A DNA stretch of 64,000 nt, from the NCBI GenBank assembly GCA_903848465.1, contig CAINGK010000185.1:17485-81484 (forward strand), in the 5' to 3' direction. Numbering within the stretch: the first letter of the stretch is position 1; each line of letters begins with the position of its first letter. This document shows, one piece after another, positions 18,672-28,565 of the stretch. Below the pieces are notes generated by a model that saw nothing but the letters and a program-made list of their open reading frames with translations, was not told the origin of the DNA and did no database searches. Source of the stretch: an uncultured Verrucomicrobiota bacterium (GTDB taxonomy: Bacteria; Verrucomicrobiota; Verrucomicrobiia; Verrucomicrobiales; Verrucomicrobiaceae). The translations under genes were made by a program, and so were the position numbers.

Positions 18672-21600
18672 ATGAAAAACCAACGCGCCACATCCCTACA
18701 GATCCGGCTGGCGAGCCTGACGATTTTGGGGCTGTTAATTGCTCTGGCGTCGGCGGCTTACTTCAGCGGGCGGCAGGTGAGTCGTGATAGCGACTTGATC
18801 GCCCAGGACGCGGTTCCAGGTACCATCAACGCGCACTACATGCGCATGGCCATGTCCCGCAGCCTCACCTTTGTTTTGGGGGCGGCCTCGGCCAAGACGA
18901 CCGAGTTCCGAGACGCGAGCCTGAAAGCGGTCAGCGAGGCTGATGTCGCCTTTGCCGATGCTCTCAAGAATTACGAGGCGACTATCAAGATCAATCCGCA
19001 AAAGGACCGGGCGCTGTTTGAGCGGGTGAAAAAGGACTATGCGGCTTTTTACCAGAAGCGGATGGCTTATGAGGCCCTGATTTTGGCCGGAGACCGTGAC
19101 GGCAGCGCAGCCTTCCTCGAGCGCGAACTGGTGCCAGCTTACCTGCCAGTGCTCCAATCCGCCGAGGAACTGCTCAAATACAATCACGGCAACAATATCT
19201 TCCTCTCCAACTCGATCCGCAGCAGTGTCCATTTGCTCTACTGGGCGCTGGCGGTCGTGATGGTGCTGGCCATTGTTTGCGCGCTGGTGCTGGTTTCCAA
19301 TCTGGCCATCCGCCGCCGGGAACTGGCGGAATTGCAGCAGAGCGAGGGAAAATTCTCGAAGGCTTTCCAGTCCAATCCCAGCGGCATCGCCATCACCGAA
19401 ATCGAAACGGGGCGCTACATCGAAGTGAACGCGAGCTTCTGCCGGATTTTGGGCTATCCGCCGGCAGAGGTCATCGGCTACACCACCCTGGATAAGGGGA
19501 TCTGGAGCAGCGCGGAAGAGAGCAGCCGGGTCCTACAGCCGCTCCTCAGCGGCGGTACTCTACAGCGTCAGGAGATTCAGACGCGCACCCGCCACGGCGT
19601 CCGCAAGACTTGATCTCTCAATGCCGAACTCATCGAACTGGGCGGCAGGCGGTGCATGGTGACCATGATTGAAGACACCACCGAGCGTCGGCGCTTGGAA
19701 CAAAAACAGGTGGAACTGGCGGCCATCGTCGAATCCTCTGAAGACGCCATCATCGGCAAATCGCTGGACGGTATCATCACCAGTTGGAACCGTGGAGCTG
19801 AAAAGATCTTCGGCTACACCTCGGTGGAAGCCGTCGGTCAGCCCTTGCTGATGATCTTTCCACCCGAAAGACAGCATGAGGAGTCGGAAATCCTGGCCCG
19901 GATTTCGCGTGGTGAAACGGTTGAACATTTCAATTCAGAGCGCATCTGCAAAGATGGACGAAGGATCATTATCTCCGCCACCATCTCCCCGCTGAAGGAC
20001 GGAAATGGAAAGGTGACCGGAGCCTCGAAGATCGCGCGCAACATCACCGAACAAAAGCGCTCTGAAGAGGCCCTGGCCAGGAGCGAGGGGTTGTTGCGCC
20101 GTTTCATCAAGCACACGCCTGCGGCCGTCGCGGTGGTGGACATGGATCTGCGCTACCTGCAAATCAGTGAGCGTTGGATCACCGACTATCACCTTGAAGG
20201 AAAGGAAGTCATCGGGCGCTTGCATTACGAGGTGTTTCCAGAGATTCCCGAGCGCTGGAAGGACATCCACCGCCGCGCCTTGACCGGGCAGCCCCAAAGC
20301 TCTGACGAGGACATGTTCTTGCGTCCCGATGGTAGTGAAGAATGGCTTAAATGGGAAATCCAGCCGTGGCACTCGACGGGCCAAGAGATCGGCGGCGTGA
20401 TCTTTTTCACCCAGGTGATTACCGAGAGAAAGCGCAACGAGATCAAGCTGCGGGAAAGCGAAGAGCGCATCCGCATCCTCGGAGACAACCTGCCCAGCGG
20501 CATGATATATCAAATAGACAGTGGCGCAGACGGCCTGCAACGGCGCTTCACCTACGTCAGTGCCGGCGTGGAAAAGCTGCACGAAGTCACCGCCGCAGCA
20601 GTCCAGCAGGACGCACGGGTGATCTACGGGCAGGTTGTCGAGGCTGACCGGGCGCTCGTGGCCGCGCGTGAGGCCGATGCGCTTGCCTGCATGAAACCCT
20701 TTGTAGCTGAGCTGCGCATGCAACTGCCCTCTGGTGCCATCCGCTGGAGCCTCTTCACCTCCGCACCGCGCCGCGTGGCCAATGGGCATGTGCTCTGGGA
20801 CGGCATTGAGCTCGACATCACCGCGCAGAAACAGGCTGAGGAAGTCCTGCGGAAAAAGCAGGCCCAGCTCGTGCTGGCGATGGACATCGCCAAACTCGCC
20901 CACTGGGAGTACGACGTGGAGAAGAACTTCGTCACCGGCGACGAGCACATTTTCCAGTTGCTTGGCACCACTTCGGCACAGGAAGGCATGCTGTCCATGA
21001 CCCCGGAGGATTACATTCGGAAATTTGTACACCCAGAGGATGCTGGAGTCGTGGCCAGTGAATTGGCCCTCGGGATCGCGTCAGACGATCCCAATTTCGC
21101 GCGGGAGTTTGAGCATCGCATCATTCGCAGGGACGGAGCCGAGCGCGTGATGCTGGTGCGCTACCGAATCCACATGGATGCGAAAGGCCAGATTGGCAAA
21201 GTCCTCGGCACCAACCAAGACATCACCGAACAAAAGCAGACCGAGCTGCGCATCCGGCACCTGAACCGCGTTTATGAGGTGCTGAGCGACATCAATCAGA
21301 CCATCGTGCGCGAGAAGGAGCCGCAGGCGATGCTGGCGAAGTCATGCCAAATTGCCGTAGAAAAGGGCGGCTTCCGCATGGCCTGGGTGGGCATGCACGA
21401 CGCTGCGGCCCAGAAGGTGCTGCCGGTGGCCTCTGCGGGCGTGGTGGAGGGGTACATGGATCTGATCAACCTTGATCTGCGTGATGAGACGCGGAGCAGC
21501 GGCCCCTCGGGACGCTGCTTCCTGACCGGTGCGCATGTCACTTGCAGCGACATCGCGCACGCCCCATTCCCAGCGGTGCTGCGCTCTGGGGCCCTGCAGC

Positions 21601-23318
21601 GCGGCTACCGCTCATCCGCCAGTTTTCCGCTCAAAGTCGAGGGCAAGGTCATCGGCGTTCTCTGCCTTTATTCGGGCCAGGTCGGATTCTTCGATGAGGA
21701 GGAACTGCGCTTGCTGGATGAACTGGCGCAGGACATCGGCTTTGCCCTGGAGGTCAGCGCAGGCGAGCTTAAACGCCGGCAGGCAGAGCAGGAGCTGCGC
21801 TGGCGCACCGCCTTCTTTGAAGCCCAGGTGCATTCCGCGATTGACGGCATCCTCGTGGTGGACAGCACGGGGAAGAAGCTGCTCCAGAACCGGCGCATGA
21901 CCGAGATGTGGAAAATACCGCTGCATATTGCCGACGACCCTGAAGACTCCCCGCAACTCCAGTTCGTCCTCGGCCGGGTCCGGGAGCCGGAAGTCTTTAT
22001 CCAAAATACCGCTCACCTCAACGCCCATCCAGACGAATCCAGCAGCGAAGTCATTGAACTGGTGGATGGCACCATCCTGGAGCGCTACTCCGCGCCCGTG
22101 CGTGGCAGTGATGGCACCTACTACGGACGGGTGTGGACCTTCCACGACATCACCGAACGCAAGAAGATGGAACAGCAGTTCCTCAGGGCGCAGCGCATGG
22201 AAAGCATCGGCACCCTCGCCAGTGGCGTGGCGCACGATCTGAACAACATCCTCACGCCCATCATGATGTCTGCTCCCGTGCTGCGCATGCGGATTTCCGA
22301 CGAAAGTCGCGGCAAGATCCTCGACACCATCGAGGCGAGCGCGGCGCGTGGCGCGCAGATCGTCAAACAGGTGCTCACCTTTAGCCGTGGCCTCGAAGGC
22401 GAAATGCTGCCGCTGCACGTCGAGACCGTGGTCAATGAGATGGAGCAGATGATCCGCAGTACTTTTCCAAAGGACATCACCGTCGAATGTGTGATCGCGC
22501 CCCGCTTGTGGCTGGTGCTCGGAGATGCCACGCAACTTCACCAGGTCCTGCTCAACCTCTGCGTGAATGCGCGTGACGCCATGCCCAATGGCGGCACGCT
22601 GCGGCTGAACGCCGCCAACCTCGACATCGACGCCAGCTACGCGAGCACGCTGCCCGAGTCCACACCCGGCCAGCATGTGCTGCTGGAAGTGAGCGACACC
22701 GGCAGCGGCATTCCGCCGGAAATCCTGGAGCGCATTTTCGACCCATTCTTCACCACCAAGGGGGTCGGCAAGGGCACCGGCCTTGGCCTCTCCACGGTCC
22801 ACGGCATCGTCAAGAGCCATGGCGGCTTCCTCAAGGTCGCAAGCGACCTCGGCAAGGGCACCACCTTCAAAGTTTATCTTCCGGTCGCCCCAGATCAGGT
22901 GGCAGTTGCCGCCGCCACCGCACCTTCACCTCCTCCCACCGGCCGCGGGGAGCTCGTGCTCGTGGTGGACGACGAAGCCGCGGTCATCAACGCGGCGCAA
23001 ACGGTGCTAGAGGCGAATGGCTACCGGGTCATGCTCGCCGCGGATGCCACCGAAGCCCTTGTCAAGTTCACCGAGAATTCACGCGACATTGCCCTCGTGT
23101 TGACTGACATCGTGATGCCCGTCATGGATGGTGTGCTGTTTCTGCGCACGCTGCGGAAGATAAACCCCAACATCCCCGTGATTGCGTCCACCGGACACAG
23201 CGAGCAGAAACAAGTCGCCACCATGCGCGAGCTCGGAATTGAATCAGTCCTACACAAACCGTACGACGCTGGCACACTTCTGCGCACCATACATGCCGCG
23301 TTGACTTCGAATCCGTGA
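18672..23318 (+). pseudogene. Hybrid sensor histidine kinase (4HB-like sensor, multiple PAS, GAF, HisKA, HATPase, REC) interrupted by one in-frame TGA at 19611-19613
   Basis: ORFs 18600..19613 and 19656..23318 are in the same frame; the intervening frame reads GVRKT*SLNAELIELGGRRCMVTMIEDTTERRRLE, a continuous PAS C-terminus. HisKA SGVAHDLNNILTPI, HATPase GSGIPPEILERIFDPFFTTKGVGKGTGLGLSTVHGIV, REC VLTDIVMPVMDGV. Confidence 0.85.
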
Positions 23319-23411
23319 GTTGCGAAAAAGCTGGCCAATCCACTGCCTGCTGAAAACACTTTGCCGTGTGGAGGTCGTGGTGCATCTCTCCGCACTCATC
23401 CCAACCTCTGA

Positions 23412-25091
23412 ATGAAGCGCTACTCCCTCGGCATCGACTACGGCACCAACTCCTGCCGCTCTCTCCTCATCGACCTCGACAACGGTGCCGAAGTCGGCTC
23501 CACCGTCTTCAATTACCCCAGCGGCGAGATGGGCATCCTGCTCGATCCCAAAGACCCGCACGTCGCGCGCCAGAATCCGCAGGATTACCTCGATGGCCTC
23601 GCCGCCGTGGTGCGCGGTGCCTTGCAGCAGGCGCAGGCCAACGTCCCCGGCTTTGATCCCGCGCAGGTCGTCGGCATCGGCATCGACACCACCGGCAGCA
23701 CCCCCATTCCCGTGAACCAGGCGGGCACGCCGCTCGGCCTGCTGCCCGAGTTCAAAGACAACCTCAACGCCATGGTCTGGCTCTGGAAAGACCACACCGG
23801 CTACGCCGAAGCGGCAGAGATCACCCAACTCGCCCACGAGATGCGGCCCCACATCATCGCCAAATGCGGCGGCATCTACTCCAGCGAGTGGTGGTGGAGC
23901 AAAATCCTGCGCCTCCGCCGTGTGGACGCCCAGGTCTTCGCGGCGGCCTACAGCTTCGTCGAGCACTGCGACTGGATTCCCGCCGTGCTCACCGGCAACA
24001 CCGATCCCCTCACGCTCAAGCGCGGCGTGTGCAGCGCCGGGCACAAGGCCATGTTCAGCACCGAATGGGGTGGCCTGCCAGACAAGGAGTTCCTCGCCAA
24101 ACTCGATCCCGCGCTCGCCGATCTGCGTGACCGCCTCTACTCCGAAGCCCACACCTCCGATGTGAAGGCTGGCGATCTTTGCGCCGAATGGTCCCAGCGC
24201 CTCGGCCTCAAAGCAGGCATTGCCGTCAGCGTCGGTGCCTTTGATGCGCACATGGGCGCGGTCGGCGCAGGCATCAAAGAAGGCACACTGGTCAAAATCC
24301 TCGGCACCAGCACCTGCGATCTCATGATTGCTCCTACCAGTAAACCGCTGGCAGACATCCCCGGCGTCTGCGGCATCGTGAACGGTTCCGTCCTCCCCGG
24401 CTTCTACGGCATCGAGGCCGGACAGAGCGCCGTGGGCGACATCTTCCTCTGGTTCGTCAACCACCTCGTGCCCGACAGCTACGGCGCGACCGTGGGCGAG
24501 AAATTCGTCAACATGGAAAAGGCCATGCTCGGCAAAAAGCCCGGCTCCACCGGCCTGCTCGCGCTCGATTGGAACAACGGCAATCGCACCATCCTCGTCG
24601 ATGTCCGCCTCACCGGCCTGCTGCTCGGCCAGACCCTCCACACCGAGGCGCACGAAATCTACCGCGCCTACATCGAGGCCACCGCCTTCGGCGCGCTCAC
24701 CATCATCAAGCGCGTGGAAGAATACGGCGTCAAAATTGAGGAGGTCATCAACACCGGCGGTCTCTCCATCAAAAACGCCACCCTCATGCAGTGCTACGCC
24801 GACATCATCGGCAAGCCCATGAAAGTCAGCCAGAGTGAGCAGACCTGCGCTCTCGGCGCCGCCATCTTCGGAGCCGCGGCCGCCGGGGCAGGGGACATCG
24901 GCACCCTCCAGACCCAAGTCACCGCCACCCGCGAAAAGGTCTATTATCCCATCCCCGAGAACCAGGCCGTCTATGCCGAACTCTACGCCCTCTACCGCAC
25001 CCTCCACGACGCCTTCGGCACCACCGAATGGAGCGGCAAGATCAACCACGTCATGAAGCAGCTTCTGGATATCCGCGCACGGCAGAGCTAA
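23412..25091 (+). CDS. araB: Ribulokinase
   Basis: 559 aa FGGY kinase; YSLGIDYGTNSCRSLLIDLDNG, GIGIDTTGSTPIPVN, KILGTSTCDLMIAP, GLSIKNATLMQCYADIIGKPM. Confidence 0.9.
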   Translation: MKRYSLGIDYGTNSCRSLLIDLDNGAEVGSTVFNYPSGEMGILLDPKDPHVARQNPQDYLDGLAAVVRGALQQAQANVPGFDPAQVVGIGIDTTGSTPIPVNQAGTPLGLLPEFKDNLNAMVWLWKDHTGYAEAAEITQLAHEMRPHIIAKCGGIYSSEWWWSKILRLRRVDAQVFAAAYSFVEHCDWIPAVLTGNTDPLTLKRGVCSAGHKAMFSTEWGGLPDKEFLAKLDPALADLRDRLYSEAHTSDVKAGDLCAEWSQRLGLKAGIAVSVGAFDAHMGAVGAGIKEGTLVKILGTSTCDLMIAPTSKPLADIPGVCGIVNGSVLPGFYGIEAGQSAVGDIFLWFVNHLVPDSYGATVGEKFVNMEKAMLGKKPGSTGLLALDWNNGNRTILVDVRLTGLLLGQTLHTEAHEIYRAYIEATAFGALTIIKRVEEYGVKIEEVINTGGLSIKNATLMQCYADIIGKPMKVSQSEQTCALGAAIFGAAAAGAGDIGTLQTQVTATREKVYYPIPENQAVYAELYALYRTLHDAFGTTEWSGKINHVMKQLLDIRARQS

Positions 25092-25107
25092 TGAATGAAG
25101 ACAAGTA

Positions 25108-25470
25108 ATGATTCTCCTTGCTGAAAAAACAGGATTGTCCCCGCCTATTGGCTTCATTCTCGGCGGATTGATAATCGTCTTTGGATGCTGGGTTGGCTAT
25201 TCCACGCTGACCCGGTGGAAGTGGTTTCGCAATCGCCACTCTTTGCTTACTCGCTGGGGTAATACGGGCATCCCAGCCAGTCGCATCACAGTCTTGTATT
25301 TTGCAATAACAGGGATGTTTATTGGCTTCGCGATGATCGGCAGTGCGATGCATTGGGAACTGCCCCAAGATTCCGGCTGTTTTATCATTGGAGTTATCCT
25401 CTGGATGATCGCTGGCCCGTTGATCTTCGTGAGAGATTGCGGTCTCTATATTGACAACAAAGACGATTGA
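25108..25470 (+). CDS. Small membrane protein, hypothetical
   Basis: 120 aa with three predicted hydrophobic segments. Confidence 0.55.
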   Translation: MILLAEKTGLSPPIGFILGGLIIVFGCWVGYSTLTRWKWFRNRHSLLTRWGNTGIPASRITVLYFAITGMFIGFAMIGSAMHWELPQDSGCFIIGVILWMIAGPLIFVRDCGLYIDNKDD

Positions 25471-25528
25471 GGCTGCGAACGTCAACCCGCGACTTGTCAT
25501 TTTCTGCGAATCCGGTTAGACTCCCCTC

Positions 25529-26104
25529 GTGGAAACAGAAACCCTGGCCCGTAAACTTGGCACCACGACGCACCTTTCTCCTCTGCTGATGAAGGCTCGC
25601 CGTTTGGGGTTTTCTACGTCTGAATCCCTGGAAAGCCTGGCTGTCAGACGTGGCTGCCGATATTATGACAGTCAGGGTGAATTGAATCGGCTGGTGGAAG
25701 AACCGGCAGAGTATCGAGTCATGCATCGAGCGCGCGAGGAGACGCTGGCCAATGAAGAATTGGCGGTGGCGCTGCTGTCCATAGTCCTGCCAAAATCACA
25801 ATGGCGGCTGCGGCTTGGGGCTGCGATGCTGGCAGCAACAGGTAACTCGCCCGCACGTATCGCCAATCTCGCGATTCAAGAACGCTCCGAGCAAGTGGTG
25901 AGCTACATCGCGCAGTGCGGGCGCCAGGTGGAGCCGGAAAATGACTTCTGGGACAAGCTGTTGGCCCTTCTTCCCAATCCGACCTACCAGCCCGCCCCGG
26001 ACGTGCTGCCTCACATCACCCGTTTTGTGGCCATGACCGGTGTCACGCGAAAAGGTCAGGAAACTATCATGCAATGGATTCGGCCCACTCGTGCCGCTGC
26101 ATGA
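25529..26104 (+). CDS. Hypothetical protein, possible partner of downstream nucleotidyltransferase-like protein
   Basis: 191 aa ORF (GTG start); 4-nt ATGA overlap with the next gene. Confidence 0.65.
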   Translation: METETLARKLGTTTHLSPLLMKARRLGFSTSESLESLAVRRGCRYYDSQGELNRLVEEPAEYRVMHRAREETLANEELAVALLSIVLPKSQWRLRLGAAMLAATGNSPARIANLAIQERSEQVVSYIAQCGRQVEPENDFWDKLLALLPNPTYQPAPDVLPHITRFVAMTGVTRKGQETIMQWIRPTRAAA

Positions 26105-26676
26105 GTGCTATGACAGACAATCCTGCGGAAGTCGTTTCGACGCTGGATGGCCAGCTTGACCATGAGGTTTCTCTGGTGGTTTTTGGCCGAGGCGCACTTT
26201 GTCTCGGTTATTCGAACCCACCTCAGGAGTATTTCACAACTCAGGATGTCGATGGCATCATTCGCATGAGTCAGCTCGAATCCTTGGTCAATGACGAGCG
26301 CTTTTGGGACGCCGTTGACCAGACCAACATGTTGTTGGAACCCAAAGGCCTGTACATCACGCATTTGTTTCAAGCCGATCAGGTCTTTCTTCGTCCCGAC
26401 TGGGAGAATTTCATCCAGCCCGTGATGCGCCCTCCTACCCGCTATCTGAAGCTCTTTCGTCCTCACACCATCGACCTCATTTTGACCAAGATGATGCGTG
26501 GCAACGACCCGCAAGACATGCTGGATGTGGAGTTCCTGATCCGGCACGATGGCATCACCAGCGCACAAATGGAGCCCGCCTTTCGCGACGTGTGCATGCC
26601 GGACATTCAGGAACTCCGTGATGCCTTCGAGCGCGCCCTGCCGGTGGTGCGGAAGCTGCTTGCTTCGCGCGTATAA
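26101..26676 (+). CDS. Nucleotidyltransferase-like protein (DUF6036/AbiEii-type)
   Basis: LVVFGRGALCLGY...TTQDVDGIIR..., DLILTKMMRGNDPQDMLDVEFL resembles DUF6036/nucleotidyl transferase fold. Confidence 0.6.
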   Translation: MSAMTDNPAEVVSTLDGQLDHEVSLVVFGRGALCLGYSNPPQEYFTTQDVDGIIRMSQLESLVNDERFWDAVDQTNMLLEPKGLYITHLFQADQVFLRPDWENFIQPVMRPPTRYLKLFRPHTIDLILTKMMRGNDPQDMLDVEFLIRHDGITSAQMEPAFRDVCMPDIQELRDAFERALPVVRKLLASRV

Positions 26677-26837
26677 CGCCAAGGAGCGCGGGCCTCCGAG
26701 CCCGCAGCAGTCGCGAAAACACGTTTTGCTCACGCATAAGCCTGAATCCCCTTTGCCCTTCGGCCAAACACCGCCGCACAAATTCCTCTCTCCTCCACCG
26801 CAAGCTCCGCCCCATTCCCGCCGTTTGGTTTCTCTGC

Positions 26838-28151
26838 ATGATCTCCCTTCGCACCCTTTCCCTGCTCCTCGCTCTCACTCCTGCGCTCCTCCCTGCCGAA
26901 GACTGGCCGCAGTGGCGCGGACCGCGGCTCGATGGCACCTCCAAAGACACCGGCTTCCCGATCTCCGCAGATGGCACGGTGACGTGGCGCGCGGAGCTGC
27001 CCGGCAGCGGGCATGCCTCCCCCATCGTTTGGCAGGATCGCCTCTTCATCGTCACCGCGCTGGCGGAGAATCAGGAGCGCGTACTGGTGTCCTTGGACCG
27101 TGCCTCGGGGAAAATCCTCTGGCAGACCACCGTGGTCAAAGCGCCCATCGAGAGCATCCACAAGCTCAACAGCCAGGCCTCCAGCACCCCCGCCACCGAT
27201 GGCGAGCGCGTCTTCACCGCCTTCCTCGACAACTCCGAAACGGACGCCACCCGCGCCATCAATGCCGGCAAGGTCGGCAAGGTCTTCGGCAAAGGCGAAG
27301 TCCCCAAGGGCACCGTGGTCATCTCCGCGCATGATTTCAGCGGCAAACAAATTTGGCAGGTGCGCCCCGGTCTCTTCTCCAGCAAGCACGGCTTCTGCGC
27401 CAGCCCCATCGTCTTCGAAGACAAGGTCATCGTGAACTGCGACCACGACGGCGACGGCTACATCGTCGCCCTCGCCCGCACCGATGGCAAGGAACTCTGG
27501 CGCATCGACCGCCCCAACAAAACCCGCAGCTACTGCGTGCCGCTCATTCGCGACATCGGCGGCCGCACGCAGATGGTGCTCTCCGGCACCATGTGCGTCG
27601 CCAGTTACGATCCCCGCACCGGCAAGCTGCTGTGGATCATGGACGGCCCCACCGAGCAGTTCGTCGCCTCCATCGTTTACAGCGAACAGTCCGGCCTCCT
27701 CTACATGACCGGCGGCTTCCCCGAGCACCACCTCCTCGCCATCAAGCCCGACGGCAGCGGCAACGTCACCAATACCCACATCGTCTGGCGCACCAACAAA
27801 GGCGTTTCCTACGTGCCCTCGCCTCTGATCGAAGGCAGCCACCTCCTCAACGTCTCCGACTCCGGCGTCGCCCACTGCTTCGATGCCAAATCCGGCACCA
27901 TCGAATGGGAAGAGCGCATGCGCGAGCACCACGCCTCCCTCACCAGCGCCGAAGGCCACGTCTATTTCGTCAACGACTTCGGCATCCTCCGCACCGTGCA
28001 GCCAGACACCACCTACAAGCTGCTCGCCGAAAGCGACCTCAAGGAAAAAGTCTTCGCCTCCCCCGCACTCAGCGAAGGCCAAATCTTCATCCGCACCGAC
28101 AAAAGCCTCATCTGTCTCGGCAAACGCGTTGCGAAGACGGCGGCGCGGTGA
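26838..28151 (+). CDS. PQQ-binding-like beta-propeller protein, exported
   Basis: DWPQWRGPRLDGTSKDTGFP, repeated propeller strands (LDRASGKILWQT, ARTDGKELWRI, FDAKSGTIEWEE). Confidence 0.9.
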   Translation: MISLRTLSLLLALTPALLPAEDWPQWRGPRLDGTSKDTGFPISADGTVTWRAELPGSGHASPIVWQDRLFIVTALAENQERVLVSLDRASGKILWQTTVVKAPIESIHKLNSQASSTPATDGERVFTAFLDNSETDATRAINAGKVGKVFGKGEVPKGTVVISAHDFSGKQIWQVRPGLFSSKHGFCASPIVFEDKVIVNCDHDGDGYIVALARTDGKELWRIDRPNKTRSYCVPLIRDIGGRTQMVLSGTMCVASYDPRTGKLLWIMDGPTEQFVASIVYSEQSGLLYMTGGFPEHHLLAIKPDGSGNVTNTHIVWRTNKGVSYVPSPLIEGSHLLNVSDSGVAHCFDAKSGTIEWEERMREHHASLTSAEGHVYFVNDFGILRTVQPDTTYKLLAESDLKEKVFASPALSEGQIFIRTDKSLICLGKRVAKTAAR

Positions 28152-28336
28152 GTGGGGAATAGTTATACCGCTTTCAACAGTAACCCCTCTCAAAAAAGTG
28201 GGTGATACGCGCCCGCTTATCGACCACGGCAAGGACGGCGCACCTTTTTGGGAGCCTGCATCGTGATAGACCCGACATCACGGACCCGCACAGCGGTTCC
28301 CTAGCAGCCCTGAGGTGCCGCGCCACGCAGGGCGGG

Positions 28337-28361
28337 TAGGGATGCGCTGTGCGCGTCCCTA
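28337..28361. repeat. Hairpin element TAGGGATGCGC-TGT-GCGCGTCCCTA
   Basis: 11-bp stem with one G.T pair and a 3-nt loop in intergenic DNA. Confidence 0.6.
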
Positions 28362-28565
28362 GAATCCTTCGTCCCAGCGCGGGCTGCCACCTCAACGTTC
28401 TCCACCTTTCCAAACACTGCCGCCTCTGATGCGTGCGATACTACCGTGCGCGCGCCCCTGACCCGTCCAGCCTGCCTCAAAACCCCTGATTTTTTCTGCG
28501 CAAACGGCTTCCCAGCGGCGGTTCTTGTCTGTAGTATTTGACAAACCTTCCAACGCGCTCACCCC

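Noticed and set aside
19611-19613. Selenocysteine at the kinase TGA
   Set aside because: Position is inside a PAS domain with no redox role and no obvious SECIS-like hairpin was identified; nonsense mutation, error or readthrough is simpler.
19935-22820. Minus-strand ORFs of 365 and 402 aa opposite the histidine kinase
   Set aside because: Antisense shadows with no recognisable domains.
23250-25157. 635-aa minus-strand ORF opposite araB
   Set aside because: Shadow ORF of a high-GC gene; composition (His/Gly/Val/Asp-rich) and no motifs, while the plus strand is clearly ribulokinase.
26730-28232. 500-aa minus-strand ORF opposite the PQQ-propeller gene
   Set aside because: Antisense shadow with Gly/Asp/Ala-rich, motif-free sequence.
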